Position numbers and translations under genes: made by a program. Below the pieces are notes generated by a model. It saw only the letters and a program-made list of their open reading frames with translations, searched no databases and was not told where the DNA came from. Of a stretch of DNA of 38,454 bases, positions 22,991 to 31,762 are shown piece after piece (the first letter of the stretch is position 1; every line of letters begins with the position of its first letter). Source of the DNA: an uncultured Slackia sp. (GTDB taxonomy: Bacteria; Actinomycetota; Coriobacteriia; Coriobacteriales; Eggerthellaceae); contig USLD01000001.1 of the NCBI GenBank assembly GCA_900555495.1, positions 1-38,454 on the forward strand, in the 5' to 3' direction.

Positions 22991-23671
22991 TTACAGATTC
23001 GCGAACAAAGCGCGTACGTCGTCGACCACATCGTGTTCGGCCACGACCACCGCCTTATCGCCCGGATACAACACCGAATCGGGCGTCGCGATTTCCGCGT
23101 CGTTGTATTCGCGACGGTCGATGGCCGCGAGCAGCGCACCCTCGGGCAAGGCGATCATGTAAGCAGGCACGCCTTGTTCGGGATCGAAATGCTTCATGCG
23201 TGCAGGAATGCCGAATTCGATGAGCGAGATGTCGCCGCGCGACAGGGCCGATACGACGCCCACGCTGCCCAGCAACGCCTCCTCCTCGATCATGTTCGCG
23301 ATCAACATGGTGGACGAAACGCTTTCGATCCCCACCTCGCGGAAGATGCGGCGGTTCTTGGGGTTGTTCACGCGCGCGATGCAACGCGGCACGTTGAACA
23401 CGCGCGTCGCGATCTCGCACGCCACCAGGTTGTCGTCGTCGCGGCCGGTAACGGCCACGAACACGTCGGCATTGCGGATGCCCGCATCCTCCTGGAAGTC
23501 GGAGTCGCACCCGTCGCCGTTAATAATCAAGTACTGCCCCTGCAGCTCCATAGACAGACGGTCGGCCTGGGCGCGGTTCGCCTCCAACACGGCCACCTCG
23601 TGATGCTGCCTCAGAAGAACGTCGGCCAAATAGTTGCCCACCTTGCCGCCGCCCATGATGACGATATACAT
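22991..23671 (-). CDS. trkA: TrkA-type potassium transport regulatory protein (first of pair)
   Basis: A 226-residue cytoplasmic protein with an N-terminal RCK/TrkA-N Rossmann domain (MYIVIMGGGKVGNYLADVLL, then NGDGCDSDFQEDAGI) and a C-terminal TrkA-C domain (about 140-226). It binds NAD(H) or nucleotides and gates a membrane K+ channel subunit (TrkH/KtrB), which is not in this window. It lies 21 bases downstream of a second TrkA-like gene, a tandem half-size pair like CeoB/CeoC of other actinobacteria. The two probably form a hetero-ring equal to one full-length enterobacterial TrkA. No recognisable terminator was found; the 290 bases to purB hold mainly the purB promoter. Confidence 0.9.
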   Translation of the reverse strand: MYIVIMGGGKVGNYLADVLLRQHHEVAVLEANRAQADRLSMELQGQYLIINGDGCDSDFQEDAGIRNADVFVAVTGRDDDNLVACEIATRVFNVPRCIARVNNPKNRRIFREVGIESVSSTMLIANMIEEEALLGSVGVVSALSRGDISLIEFGIPARMKHFDPEQGVPAYMIALPEGALLAAIDRREYNDAEIATPDSVLYPGDKAVVVAEHDVVDDVRALFANL

Positions 23672-23692
23672 CGATCCTCCCGGTTCCGCAGC

Positions 23693-24352
23693 CTACATCT
23701 GCATGTACTTGGAAAAGGCAGCGAGCAGGTCGTGGCGCACGCAGGCCAAAACGCTGTCGCCGTGATACAGCACGCTATCGCGCGTGGGAATAGAGCTGGT
23801 GCTGCCGTCGCGACGCTCGAACACCACGATGCGGATGCCGTGATTGCGCTCGAGCTCGGACACCTTCACCTGCTTGCGCATAGTGCTGGACAGATCGAGC
23901 GAGAAACGCAGGATCTCGAAATCGCCGAAGGTGTCCAGATGACTGCCGTGGCCCGACATGATCTTGGAAAACACCTCTTCTGCCACGAGCGAGGTGCCGC
24001 ACACGTAGTCCAGGCCAAGCTGCATGTACGCCCTCTCGCGCGCGGGATTGTACAGGCGCGCGATGACGTGGGGCACGTGGAAGATGCGGCGCGCCACCTC
24101 GACCACCATCAGGTTGGAGTTGTCCGATTGGGTGACCGCCGCCACGACGTCGGCGTCTTCGACGCCCGCGCGGATCAGGACATCCTCATCGAAGCCGAGG
24201 CCCTGCAGCGTCGTGCCGTTGAAGTTTCTGTTCAAGTTGGAAAACGCCTCGGCATTGCGGTCGACCACGCACACGTTGCCGTCGTTTTGCGAAAGCAACG
24301 TCGCCAGCTGAGAGCCGACGCGGCCGCATCCCACGATGATGACATTCGCCAT
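23693..24352 (-). CDS. trkA: TrkA-type potassium transport regulatory protein (second of pair)
   Basis: A 219-residue paralogue with the same plan: the TrkA-N nucleotide fold (VIIVGCGRVGSQLATLL and VVDRNAEAFSNLNR), then a TrkA-C domain (about 140-215) with SSIPTRDSVLYHGDSVLA. It is the first gene of the two-gene K+ regulator unit. The ATG at 24352 has GGGGGC about 6 bases upstream. It has diverged from its neighbour at the acidic residue that ends beta-2, Asp34 in VVDRN against Glu in VLEAN, so the two may prefer different nucleotides. That residue comparison is my reading, not tested. Confidence 0.9.
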   Translation of the reverse strand: MANVIIVGCGRVGSQLATLLSQNDGNVCVVDRNAEAFSNLNRNFNGTTLQGLGFDEDVLIRAGVEDADVVAAVTQSDNSNLMVVEVARRIFHVPHVIARLYNPARERAYMQLGLDYVCGTSLVAEEVFSKIMSGHGSHLDTFGDFEILRFSLDLSSTMRKQVKVSELERNHGIRIVVFERRDGSTSSIPTRDSVLYHGDSVLACVRHDLLAAFSKYMQM

Positions 24353-24373
24353 TGCACGCCCCCTGAAAAAGAA

Positions 24374-24393
24374 GATGCGCCGCCAAGCGCATC
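24374..24393 (-). terminator. Terminator after the 3D-domain gene
   Basis: GATGCGC/GCGCATC, 7 bp with a 6-base loop, followed on the minus strand by TTCTTTTTC. It sits between the 3D-domain gene and the trkA pair. Confidence 0.75.
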
Positions 24394-24406
24394 CTCGCCG
24401 TTTCCT

Positions 24407-25126
24407 TTATAGGAATTTGTAGTATACCGAGCGAACGCCCCAGTCGTGCACGTTGGTCACTCCGAACGCCTTCCAGCAGCCGGGAGCAAGGTCGAGCGCG
24501 CGGCCATACGACTCGAAGCCGCCGGTGTCGGTGACCGTGGCCACAATGATAGTTTCGCCATAACGAAGAGCCACGGCATGGCCCAAAAGATGCGCCTGGG
24601 ACTCAGGCACGGCGACCGTCAGGCCTTCGCTGGAAAGCGGCACGCCCGATGCGGTGACGTCGGTGCCGAAGTTGCCCTTGCCGTCGTCGTTGTCGGCGTG
24701 GCTATAGGCCGAAGCGCTGCCCAGCGTCCAGCCGTCGCTTTCGTCGGGCATGATATGCGGTGCCGTGGGGAGCGGATCGGTGGTGCCGAGTTCCATGGCA
24801 GCCGCAGCGGTAGATGCATTGGTGGCGTCATACGCCGAAATAACGATGACCGGATCGGGGTCGCTCACGGTAATGGAGCGCGTGGCGGAAGAAGAAACCG
24901 ACGCCGTGTCCGCGCTTGCCGCGCGCATACGGTCGGCCGAAGAAGCGGGAGCGTCTTCGGCGGTATTGCGGGCATCGCCGATACCGATCGTATCGACATC
25001 GACATCATGCGACGCGACAGCCGGCTGCAGCATGAACGCGGAAACCGCCGCTACCACGGCGAGAATACACGCGCCCAATGCCAGAGGCGCCAGGCGAAGC
25101 GAGCTATGTGATGTCTGTCGAGCCAA
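24407..25126 (-). CDS. Exported 3D-domain (RlpA/MltA-like) cell-wall protein
   Basis: A 239-residue exported protein. The N-terminal signal anchor (LAPLALGACILAVVAAVSAFML) is followed by a ~95-residue Ser/Ala/Asp-rich, probably disordered stretch. The C-terminal 100 residues are a double-psi beta-barrel 3D domain, with GSASAYSH, GVPLSSEGLTVAVP, VTDTGGF and RALDLAPGCWKAFGV; the conserved Asp residues of VTDTGG and ALDLA are present. Such domains occur in lytic transglycosylases and resuscitation-promoting or Sps-type proteins that cut or bind peptidoglycan. The start is TTG at 25126, with GGGGAG 5 bases before it. It is transcribed alone, from the promoter at 25226-25255. Confidence 0.85.
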   Translation of the reverse strand: MARQTSHSSLRLAPLALGACILAVVAAVSAFMLQPAVASHDVDVDTIGIGDARNTAEDAPASSADRMRAASADTASVSSSATRSITVSDPDPVIVISAYDATNASTAAAAMELGTTDPLPTAPHIMPDESDGWTLGSASAYSHADNDDGKGNFGTDVTASGVPLSSEGLTVAVPESQAHLLGHAVALRYGETIIVATVTDTGGFESYGRALDLAPGCWKAFGVTNVHDWGVRSVYYKFL

Positions 25127-25225
25127 ACATACTCCCCTATACGGCGCAGGGCCCCGACGGCATCATCGGCGCGCGGCGGTCGAAGACGACACGCCCTCCT
25201 ACGCATACGGTCACGAAACCTGATT

Positions 25226-25255
25226 ATTGTACTCGATAGCGCAGGCATTGGCCAA
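25226..25255 (-). promoter_or_regulatory. Promoter of the 3D-domain gene
   Basis: On the minus strand TTGGCC (25255-25250) and TACAAT (25231-25226) are 18 bases apart, a reasonable housekeeping promoter. It gives a ~95-base leader. Confidence 0.5.
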
Positions 25256-25332
25256 CAGCGCGGCGACTCTGGGAGCAAAGCACAGAATTGCACGCCTCTC
25301 ATCAGGCATTATGGATTTCATAAAGGGGAAAA

Positions 25333-25360
25333 GGGCCGAAGCGAAAGCCAGGAACGGCCC
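25333..25360 (-). terminator. Terminator after the PspC gene pair
   Basis: GGGCCG/CGGCCC stem with a 16-base loop, followed on the minus strand by TTTTCCCCTTT. It is 36 bases past the stop of the second PspC gene. Confidence 0.65.
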
Positions 25361-25396
25361 CCGCGGAGCCATTCGCCGGCACGAAGATGCCGCCCG

Positions 25397-25825
25397 CTAG
25401 GCACGCGGAACCAGCAGCGCGACCAAAACGTAGGCGAACAGCACCGTGGGAGGCGACATGACCAGCAAAATCACCGCGATCACGCGCACTACCGTCGAAT
25501 CGACGCCGAAATAGTACGCGATACCGCCGCATACGCCCAGAAAGCGCTTGTCGGCGATGCTGCGACGGAAAGGGCCGCGCGGACGCGACGAGACGAATCC
25601 CGCAAGCTTGCCTCGCTTCGAGGCCCACAGCAGATACCCGCCCGCGGCGACAAGCGCGCAAGGCCACAGAATACGCCAGATCATGCCGATGACGGCGCCC
25701 ACCTGAACCCAGATGCCATGCGGGACGATATTCCCGGCTAGGCTGAGCAAGCCGAACGCAATCAGAATCACACCGAGCACCACCGCAGCGCGGGGACGGC
25801 GCGGCGCATTTCGATAATCGGCCAT
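25397..25825 (-). CDS. PspC-domain membrane protein (small)
   Basis: A 142-residue protein. Two N-terminal helices (AAVVLGVILIAFGLLSLAG and IWRILWPCALVAAGGYLLW) are followed by a PspC domain at the C-terminus, with the family phrase DKRFLGVCGGIAYYFGVDSTVVRVIAVILL. PspC proteins take part in the phage-shock-type response to membrane stress in some bacteria; in Gram-positives many are of unknown function. ATG at 25825 has AAGGGG 6 bases upstream; the preceding GTG (25828) is an alternative. It starts 13 bases after the larger PspC gene, so both are in one operon. Confidence 0.85.
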   Translation of the reverse strand: MADYRNAPRRPRAAVVLGVILIAFGLLSLAGNIVPHGIWVQVGAVIGMIWRILWPCALVAAGGYLLWASKRGKLAGFVSSRPRGPFRRSIADKRFLGVCGGIAYYFGVDSTVVRVIAVILLVMSPPTVLFAYVLVALLVPRA

Positions 25826-25838
25826 CACGCACCCCTTC

Positions 25839-26708
25839 CTATAGCCACGGGTTGATATGGTAAGTCCTCGGCCCGAACGGCAGATTCAGCGTGACCTGCT
25901 CCAGCGTGCCGGGGATGGCAAACGCTGTGCACATGGCCACGCAAACCACGATCACGCATAGCGCGAGACCGAAATCGAACATCTGATCACGAAACGACAC
26001 ATTCATGACCACGAGGCCCGCCATAATAAGGACGATAGGCCACAGCTTTGCCATAGCGTAAAACACCGACGACGGAGCCAAGATGCCGATCGACATGAAC
26101 AGCATGACCACGCTCGCCGCCACGATCACCAAACCGCATGAGAAACGACGGGCGAACGAGCCTTTCTTCGAAGGCACGACCATCAGCACGAGACCGGCCA
26201 CCACGCACAGGACGGGCCACAGCTGCCACCAGACGATGCCTTCGACGACGTGGTCGACCAGCAATGCCGCATCGACGGCAAGAAGGGCCGAACCGAGCCA
26301 TACGCACAAACGCGACCAGCCGGACATGCCGCAGCGATCGCACGGCTCTTCGGCAGAATCCACGGGCGCCACGGCGGGCGCAGGCTTGCAGCAGCCGTCG
26401 TCGACCACGAATCCCGCAGGCGGAACCGGAGCCGCGCCCCGCCGCTTACGGGGAAAGCCGGCCGGAACGGGCTCGGCAGCCGGAACATATGCCGCGCAAG
26501 CGATCGGAGCGGGAACTTCCATCCTTTTCGGCAGAACGAGCCACATGACCGCATAAACAGCGACGGCCAAGCCGCCGGTGCAAATCGCCAGAAGCACGGC
26601 GAGGATGCGCACCGCAATAGGGTCGAGGTCGAAGCATTCGGCAGCTCCGGCGCAGACGCCGGCTATGACTTCGTCATCAGAACGATGAAGGCGATTCGCC
26701 TCGAGCAT
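25839..26708 (-). CDS. PspC-domain membrane protein (large)
   Basis: A 289-residue protein with the PspC domain at the N-terminus (EVIAGVCAGAAECFDLDPIAVRILAVLLA), the reverse of its neighbour. A ~75-residue proline-rich, cytoplasmic-looking linker with a Cys pair (PCDRCG) follows. The rest is four helices with the LiaF/DUF-like pattern WWQLWPVLCVVAGLVLMV and LWPIVLIMAGLVVM. The tail ends in LNLPFGPRTYHINPWL. The arrangement recalls LiaF/PspC envelope-stress sensors. GGAGG lies 8 bases before the ATG. Its stop is 13 bases ahead of the small PspC gene. Confidence 0.85.
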   Translation of the reverse strand: MLEANRLHRSDDEVIAGVCAGAAECFDLDPIAVRILAVLLAICTGGLAVAVYAVMWLVLPKRMEVPAPIACAAYVPAAEPVPAGFPRKRRGAAPVPPAGFVVDDGCCKPAPAVAPVDSAEEPCDRCGMSGWSRLCVWLGSALLAVDAALLVDHVVEGIVWWQLWPVLCVVAGLVLMVVPSKKGSFARRFSCGLVIVAASVVMLFMSIGILAPSSVFYAMAKLWPIVLIMAGLVVMNVSFRDQMFDFGLALCVIVVCVAMCTAFAIPGTLEQVTLNLPFGPRTYHINPWL

Positions 26709-26747
26709 ATCCGGCCTCCTCTCTCTTCTGCGGTCAGTGCTGCCGAA

Positions 26748-28076
26748 CTACTCCGCTTCCGACGCCTGAACCTCCCGATTCGCAGCGGCGGACGTACGCG
26801 TCACGCGCAACTGGGAAACACGGCGGCGGCGCATCTGCTGGACCTTGAACACATATCCATCGACGACGAACTCGTCGCCCAGCTGAGGCACGCGGTCGAA
26901 CCTGTCCATCAGCCAGCCCACGACGGTTTCATAGCTCTCGTCTTCTTTCACGGGCCACCCGAGCTCGACGGCCTCGTCGCACGGAATAGACCCCGCAGCA
27001 AGCCATTCGTTATCGGACAGGCGCGTGACGTGCTCGTTTTCGCCGAAGTCGGTTTCGTCGACGATTTCGCCGACGATTTCTTCGACGATATCCTCGATGG
27101 TAATTAAACCGGCTGTTCCGCCGTACTCGTCGACAACGATCGCCATCTGTTGACGATTCGTTTGCATCTCGTTGAGCAGGGGCAGCAATGCCTTGCTCTC
27201 GGGCACGAAGCCCGCTTCCGCCATGTACTGGTCGACCGCGTCGGCCTCCTTGTCGTCGAGCAGCGGATTGATCAAATCCTTGTAGCGAACGACGCCCACG
27301 ACGTTATCGAGATCGTCATGATAGACGGGAAGACGCGAATAGCCCGTGCCGCGCATACGGTCGAGCACCTGGCGCACCGTTTCGGTGTCTTCGGCGGCGA
27401 TCATGTCGACGCGCGGGGTCATGGCATCCTCGGCCGTAGCGTCGCCCAAGTCGAGCACCTCGTGGATCATACGCTTCTCGTCGTCGTCCAGCTCTTCGTT
27501 GTCGGCCACGATGTAGCGAATCTCTTCCTCGGAAACCTCCTGGCGCTCGTCGGCGCTCTTCACGCCCATCAGACGGGCGATCAAGTTCGCGGAAGCCGCC
27601 GTAAAACGCACGATAGGGCTCGCGACCTTCTGGAACACCTTCAAGGGGCCGGCGACGGTTTTGGAAACCGATTCGGCCGATGCCAACGCGATACGCTTAG
27701 GCACGAGCTCGCCGATGACGATGCTGAAATACGACACGATCAGCGTGATCAGGACGGGAGCCAAAGCGGGTGCGGCGAAAGCCAGCCAATCGATGCCGAA
27801 CGACGACATCCATTGCGCCAGCGGGTCGGAAAGATTCGTCGCCGCGGCGGCCGAGGCGAAAAATCCTACCAGCGTGATCGCGACCTGGATGGTTGCCAGA
27901 AAGCGGTCGGAATCGGAAGCGAGCTCGAGAGCGGTAGCCGCCTTCTTGGAGCCTTCCTCCGCCTCCTTTTGAAGAACGACCCTGCGCGCATTGACCAGGG
28001 CCATCTCCGATGCGGAAAAATACCCGTTCACCAGGATGAGAACGAACGTGACCAGAATGCTTATGCCGACGTCCAT
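26748..28076 (-). CDS. CNNM/CBS-domain protein (hemolysin C / CorC family)
   Basis: A 442-residue protein with a CNNM transmembrane domain (1-~195: ILVTFVLILVNGYFSASEMALVNAR, then VIGELVPKRIAL). A CBS pair follows (about 210-330: AMTPRVDMIAAED, GYSRLPVYHDD, MAIVVDEYGGTAGLITIEDIVEEIVGEI), then a C-terminal CorC_HlyC domain (345-425). Related proteins act in Mg2+ or Co2+ efflux and tolerance; 'hemolysin' is a historic label. ATG at 28076 has no good ribosome site (AAAGG is 14 bases away). It follows the hemolysin III gene by 58 bases and may depend on that transcript. Confidence 0.9.
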   Translation of the reverse strand: MDVGISILVTFVLILVNGYFSASEMALVNARRVVLQKEAEEGSKKAATALELASDSDRFLATIQVAITLVGFFASAAAATNLSDPLAQWMSSFGIDWLAFAAPALAPVLITLIVSYFSIVIGELVPKRIALASAESVSKTVAGPLKVFQKVASPIVRFTAASANLIARLMGVKSADERQEVSEEEIRYIVADNEELDDDEKRMIHEVLDLGDATAEDAMTPRVDMIAAEDTETVRQVLDRMRGTGYSRLPVYHDDLDNVVGVVRYKDLINPLLDDKEADAVDQYMAEAGFVPESKALLPLLNEMQTNRQQMAIVVDEYGGTAGLITIEDIVEEIVGEIVDETDFGENEHVTRLSDNEWLAAGSIPCDEAVELGWPVKEDESYETVVGWLMDRFDRVPQLGDEFVVDGYVFKVQQMRRRRVSQLRVTRTSAAANREVQASEAE

Positions 28077-28134
28077 GAGGATATGTCACAACCTTTTCAA
28101 GCTCGCCGCCTGCCAGGCGGATAAACACACGCGC

Positions 28135-28974
28135 TTAGAGCACGTACAACACGATGGAAAGGAACTGCAGCACGCTGCCCGCGAGCACCCACACGTGGAA
28201 CACGGTATGCATGTAGGGAACCTTCTTCAACACATAGAAGATGCAGCCGATGCTGTAGCAAATGCCGCCCGCCAGCAGCAGCATAAGGCCGGGGAACGGC
28301 AAGCTGGCGATCAATGGCGGCAAAAAGCCGACCACGCACCAGCCCAAAAGCAGATAGATGACCGCGGAAATCCAGCGAGGGCGGAATACCCAGAACGCCT
28401 CGAGCGCCACGCCCACGATGGCCAGCGCCCACACGGCCAGACACAGCAGCATGCCGTTGGAATCGGCCAGCGTGATCAAGCAGAAGGGCGTGTAGCTGCC
28501 CGCGATGAACAGATAAATCGCCGAGTGGTCGATAACCTTGAACACTTTCTTGGCGGGAATGGGAACCAACGCGTGATAGAGCGTGGAAGCGACGTATTCG
28601 AGCAGCATCGAGATGGTGTAGATCAACGCCGCCGCCAGGGCCACGCCGCCGCCGTGGGAAACAGCCGTCACGACGCAGATGGGAATGGCCGCCACGGCGA
28701 GCGCGGCGCCGATGCCATGCGAGATGGAGTTGGCGATTTCCTCGCCCACCGTGTACTCGCGCACGTTCTTCTTCGAGCGCGGCGCGCCGACCGATGCGCC
28801 TGAGCGCTTAGCGGCTCGCTTTTCGGCTTTCTCTTCCGCACGCGACTTCTTGAAATTGGAAATCTCCCACGCATGGGATGCAGAAGATGCGCTGACCGCA
28901 GCCTCGCTCGAAGCGGCGACAGCCGCGCAAGACGCCCCGTCTGAAACATTGTTTTTCTTCGTCATAGTATCCAT
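28135..28974 (-). CDS. Hemolysin III / TrhA-type membrane protein (PAQR family)
   Basis: A 279-residue protein. The first ~85 residues are a charged cytoplasmic extension rich in Ala, Ser, Lys and Arg, longer than usual for the family. Seven membrane helices follow, with the PAQR metal-site motifs NSISHGIGA, STLYHAL, DHSAIYLFIAGSYTPF and HTVFHVWVLAGSVLQF; the Ser/His/Asp/His residues expected to hold zinc are present. The bacterial homologue TrhA affects membrane lipid and energy balance. The start chosen is ATG 28974, since TGCTAGAAT ends 7 bases before it and would give a leaderless mRNA. An ATG at 28983 lies inside that element. Confidence 0.88.
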   Translation of the reverse strand: MDTMTKKNNVSDGASCAAVAASSEAAVSASSASHAWEISNFKKSRAEEKAEKRAAKRSGASVGAPRSKKNVREYTVGEEIANSISHGIGAALAVAAIPICVVTAVSHGGGVALAAALIYTISMLLEYVASTLYHALVPIPAKKVFKVIDHSAIYLFIAGSYTPFCLITLADSNGMLLCLAVWALAIVGVALEAFWVFRPRWISAVIYLLLGWCVVGFLPPLIASLPFPGLMLLLAGGICYSIGCIFYVLKKVPYMHTVFHVWVLAGSVLQFLSIVLYVL

Positions 28975-28981
28975 GAACGAC

Positions 28982-28990
28982 ATTCTAGCA
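28982..28990 (-). promoter_or_regulatory. Extended -10 promoter for a leaderless hemolysin III mRNA
   Basis: TGCTAGAAT on the minus strand is an extended -10 element ending 7 bases before the ATG at 28974. There is no Shine-Dalgarno sequence, so transcription and translation may start at the same base. Confidence 0.45.
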
Positions 28991-29146
28991 TGGGGCGTCC
29001 CGACCGAAGCATCGGCTCGGCGTGCGTTACCAATCCATCACGCAAGGCCCCGATGTGGGGTTTTTCTGCCCGAAAGAAGACGTTGGAACATAAAACGAGC
29101 GACGGGCATCCGATACGTTTCTCGATGCGCCTCGATAGAGCGCGCC

Positions 29147-31267
29147 TTATGCGGCGCCCTCGGCATCTTCGCGCACGCAGGACGACCCGCGCGGGCGCAC
29201 CCATTCCATCCAGCGTTCGGCCTCTTCTTCGGATACGTCCCACAACTGCTCGGTGGTGCCGCCGACGCCTGCGGCCGTTCGCGCGTTCACGATAGCTACA
29301 TGCGCCGCCCGCTGGAACGGATTGGTCTTCGTGAACCCATACTGGATCTTCTTGCGCGGAAGCACCACGGTCTTTCGCGACAAGCCTCCGTTGGTGACGC
29401 TCATGAACGAACGGTCGTACCCGAGCGCCGACGAGCGATACCACAGCACCGCGTCTACCGCGTTCAGCACGGCGGCGATGATGTAGAGCGAGCCGACCGC
29501 CGCGAAACCGATTTCTATCATCGCGAATACGCCGGCATCGACCGAAAAAGCGCCCGACCGCAAGCCGGCCTCGAAGCCGAGCCGCCCCAAGATGGACCCG
29601 ACCATCAGCCAGAACACGGAGCTGCGAATGACGGTCTTGCGAACAATGGCGCGACGCAGCGCCACAGGGGCAGGCTTCACGGTTTCCTGCGGAATATCTG
29701 CAAACTCAGGCAACACGCCGGCGATGATTTCGGGCACGCGATCGACCTTCACAAAGGGATGGACCACCATGCCGCGCACCGACATCTGGCCCTCCTGGCT
29801 ATCCTGCGACGCGGAATCGATCTTTCCCACCGAAAGCTCGCAGTATCCGATCAAACGGCGAACGAACGATTGCTTCACAATGACGGTTTGCACGCGATCG
29901 ACATCGATTCCATGGAACGTGCGCTGCAATAGGCCATGCTCCACCTCGATGCGGCTTTCGCGGCGGCGCGCCTTGAAGCCTCCATACTGGACGATGGTGC
30001 CGACGACCGAAAACGCCCAGAGAGCCAAAACCGACACGATAGCCCACAGCGCCACTTGCCATGCGAACGACCCGAACAGGCCTCCCAGCATGTCGACGCC
30101 CTGCATCGACGACGATGCGCCGGCCATCATGCCGTCGACGGAACTTTCTACCCATTCTTCGATATTGGATTCGAAGAACTGCGCCACGGCGCCCGCCAAG
30201 CCGATGATGCCCGCAATGATCACGCCGAAATGCCCTGCAGCGCCCGACAAGCCCGCGAAGAACAACTCTTTGTTGCTCAAGCCGGCCTCGTACGAAACGG
30301 AGCCCGTAGCCACCTCTTGCCCGCCGAACACGCCGCGCATATCGGACAAAAGCTCATCGGCCCCGTCAAGAAGATTGCCCTCCGTCGCGGGCCGGACCGC
30401 TTCCGCCGAAGCCGAACGGTCGATAGGCCGGTCAAGCATCGCGGGATCGGCTCCGAAGGCGATTCCAGCCGAACGCTCGTCCCCGCCGGCACACGCGATG
30501 ATCCATGCCGAAGGAATAACCGCGCCGCCGACGAACGCAGTGCCGAACTCATCGAGCGCACCGCCTGCCAACAGGACTTTTTTACGACGGAACAGCTCGG
30601 AGCGCAACGCTTCCGCTTCAGACGTGCGCACATAGCGGAGCAGAACCGCGTCGTTTGCAGCGCCGCCGGCCGTATCGATCTTCACATTGCAGATTCCCAA
30701 AACACGCTGCATCACGCCCGCCTGCTGATTGACCGACTGGATGCGCTGATAGGGCACGTGGCGCCGTTTTTTGTTGATAATTCCCGAAAAGAGCGAGAAT
30801 TCCGTCGGGGTGAGTTCGTAGCTGAGGTTCTTCCATGAAAGCCACTGCACCGAAAACACGATGCCGCCGATAACGAGAGCCATCACAATGCCGACGCCCG
30901 CCGCGATAAGCAGAGCGACGATGGAAGAAAGGCCTCCTTCGATCAGAGAAATGATCGACCCGAGCGAGGAAATGACCACCGCGACGGCAATGGCGCCCAA
31001 AGCGGAAAGGCCGCCGAGCCATATATACGAATGGTGCACGGAATGCTTGCCCGGGCGCAACGATACGGGAACGGCGTTACGCGGGTCGTTCGGGGGAAGA
31101 GCCACGGCGCCGCCGCGCGCATAGGAGACCAGCGAGTCGCGATACGCCTGCCATTCGGCATTCAGGGGCGCAGGGAAGGACACGGCCGTCTGCTGCTCTT
31201 CGGAAACACGGGCGGAATCTTCCATAGAAGGCGACCGATCGGTCTGCATAGAGCGGGAATCGACCAT
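29147..31267 (-). CDS. ydbT: YdbT-type membrane protein with several bacterial PH (bPH2) domains
   Basis: A 706-residue membrane protein of the YdbT group. After a ~75-residue N-terminal tail come repeating units of membrane helices followed by a bPH2 domain. The three domains show the family phrases RRHVPYQRIQSVNQQAGVMQR then CNVKIDTAGG; RIEVEHGLLQRTFHGIDVDRVQTV then CELSVGKI; and KTVVLPRKKIQYGFTKTNPFQ. In Bacillus subtilis ydbS-ydbT is under sigma-W control and contributes to resistance to some antimicrobial peptides. A similar envelope-defence role here is inference. It follows ydbS by three bases. Residues ~245-330 hold a Gly/Ala/Asp-rich insertion within the first unit. Confidence 0.85.
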   Translation of the reverse strand: MVDSRSMQTDRSPSMEDSARVSEEQQTAVSFPAPLNAEWQAYRDSLVSYARGGAVALPPNDPRNAVPVSLRPGKHSVHHSYIWLGGLSALGAIAVAVVISSLGSIISLIEGGLSSIVALLIAAGVGIVMALVIGGIVFSVQWLSWKNLSYELTPTEFSLFSGIINKKRRHVPYQRIQSVNQQAGVMQRVLGICNVKIDTAGGAANDAVLLRYVRTSEAEALRSELFRRKKVLLAGGALDEFGTAFVGGAVIPSAWIIACAGGDERSAGIAFGADPAMLDRPIDRSASAEAVRPATEGNLLDGADELLSDMRGVFGGQEVATGSVSYEAGLSNKELFFAGLSGAAGHFGVIIAGIIGLAGAVAQFFESNIEEWVESSVDGMMAGASSSMQGVDMLGGLFGSFAWQVALWAIVSVLALWAFSVVGTIVQYGGFKARRRESRIEVEHGLLQRTFHGIDVDRVQTVIVKQSFVRRLIGYCELSVGKIDSASQDSQEGQMSVRGMVVHPFVKVDRVPEIIAGVLPEFADIPQETVKPAPVALRRAIVRKTVIRSSVFWLMVGSILGRLGFEAGLRSGAFSVDAGVFAMIEIGFAAVGSLYIIAAVLNAVDAVLWYRSSALGYDRSFMSVTNGGLSRKTVVLPRKKIQYGFTKTNPFQRAAHVAIVNARTAAGVGGTTEQLWDVSEEEAERWMEWVRPRGSSCVREDAEGAA

Positions 31268-31270
31268 GGT

Positions 31271-31762
31271 TTACACGTCCTCTTGGGCAAGACGGGCCTG
31301 CGTGGCGATGCGATCGCGCAAAACATCGGCCTCTTCGAATGCGAGACCCGGAATCGCATGCTCGCCCGCCGCTGTGGACACGGTAACGCTAGCAAGGCCG
31401 AACGCACGCAACACAGGCCCCTGCTTGGTATCGGTATTCTGAACGCGCACGAACGGAATCACCGAGCGCGTGCGCCAGATGATGCCCTTGGCGATGTCGA
31501 GTTCGTTTTCGCCCACTTCGTAACGCCAGCGCATGTAACGCAAGGGCGGTATGACGACCACCGCCGCGAGCAGCGCGAGCACCCATGCCGCCGTCATGGC
31601 CGCGACGACCATCCAGGCCCAACCCGCCAAAGGGTCGCTCATGGCCACGATGAAGAACGTGAACGCGCAGGCCAGATAGGTCGCGGTGATCCACAGCGCA
31701 TCGCCGATGCACCAGACGCTTTTCACCTTGGGGTTCAGCTGGCTCTGGGGCAAAGGCCTCAT
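31271..31762 (-). CDS. ydbS: YdbS-type membrane protein with one bPH2 domain
   Basis: A 163-residue protein. Two membrane helices (WITATYLACAFTFFIVAM and WMVVAAMTAAWVLALLAAVVVI) are followed by a single bPH2 domain (YEVGENELDIAKGIIWRTRSVIPFVRVQNTDTKQGP..., VTVSTAAGEHAI). It pairs with the multi-domain YdbT protein encoded three bases downstream, and the two likely form a complex. ATG at 31762 has AGGAG 7 bases upstream, so the longer frame to 31867 is rejected. The unit is divergent from murE. Confidence 0.88.
   Translation of the reverse strand: MRPLPQSQLNPKVKSVWCIGDALWITATYLACAFTFFIVAMSDPLAGWAWMVVAAMTAAWVLALLAAVVVIPPLRYMRWRYEVGENELDIAKGIIWRTRSVIPFVRVQNTDTKQGPVLRAFGLASVTVSTAAGEHAIPGLAFEEADVLRDRIATQARLAQEDV

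Noticed and set aside
29045..29064. CCCCGATGTGGGG followed by TTTTT on the plus strand
   Set aside because: The stem is only 4 bp and no plus-strand gene precedes it, so a terminator call is not supported.
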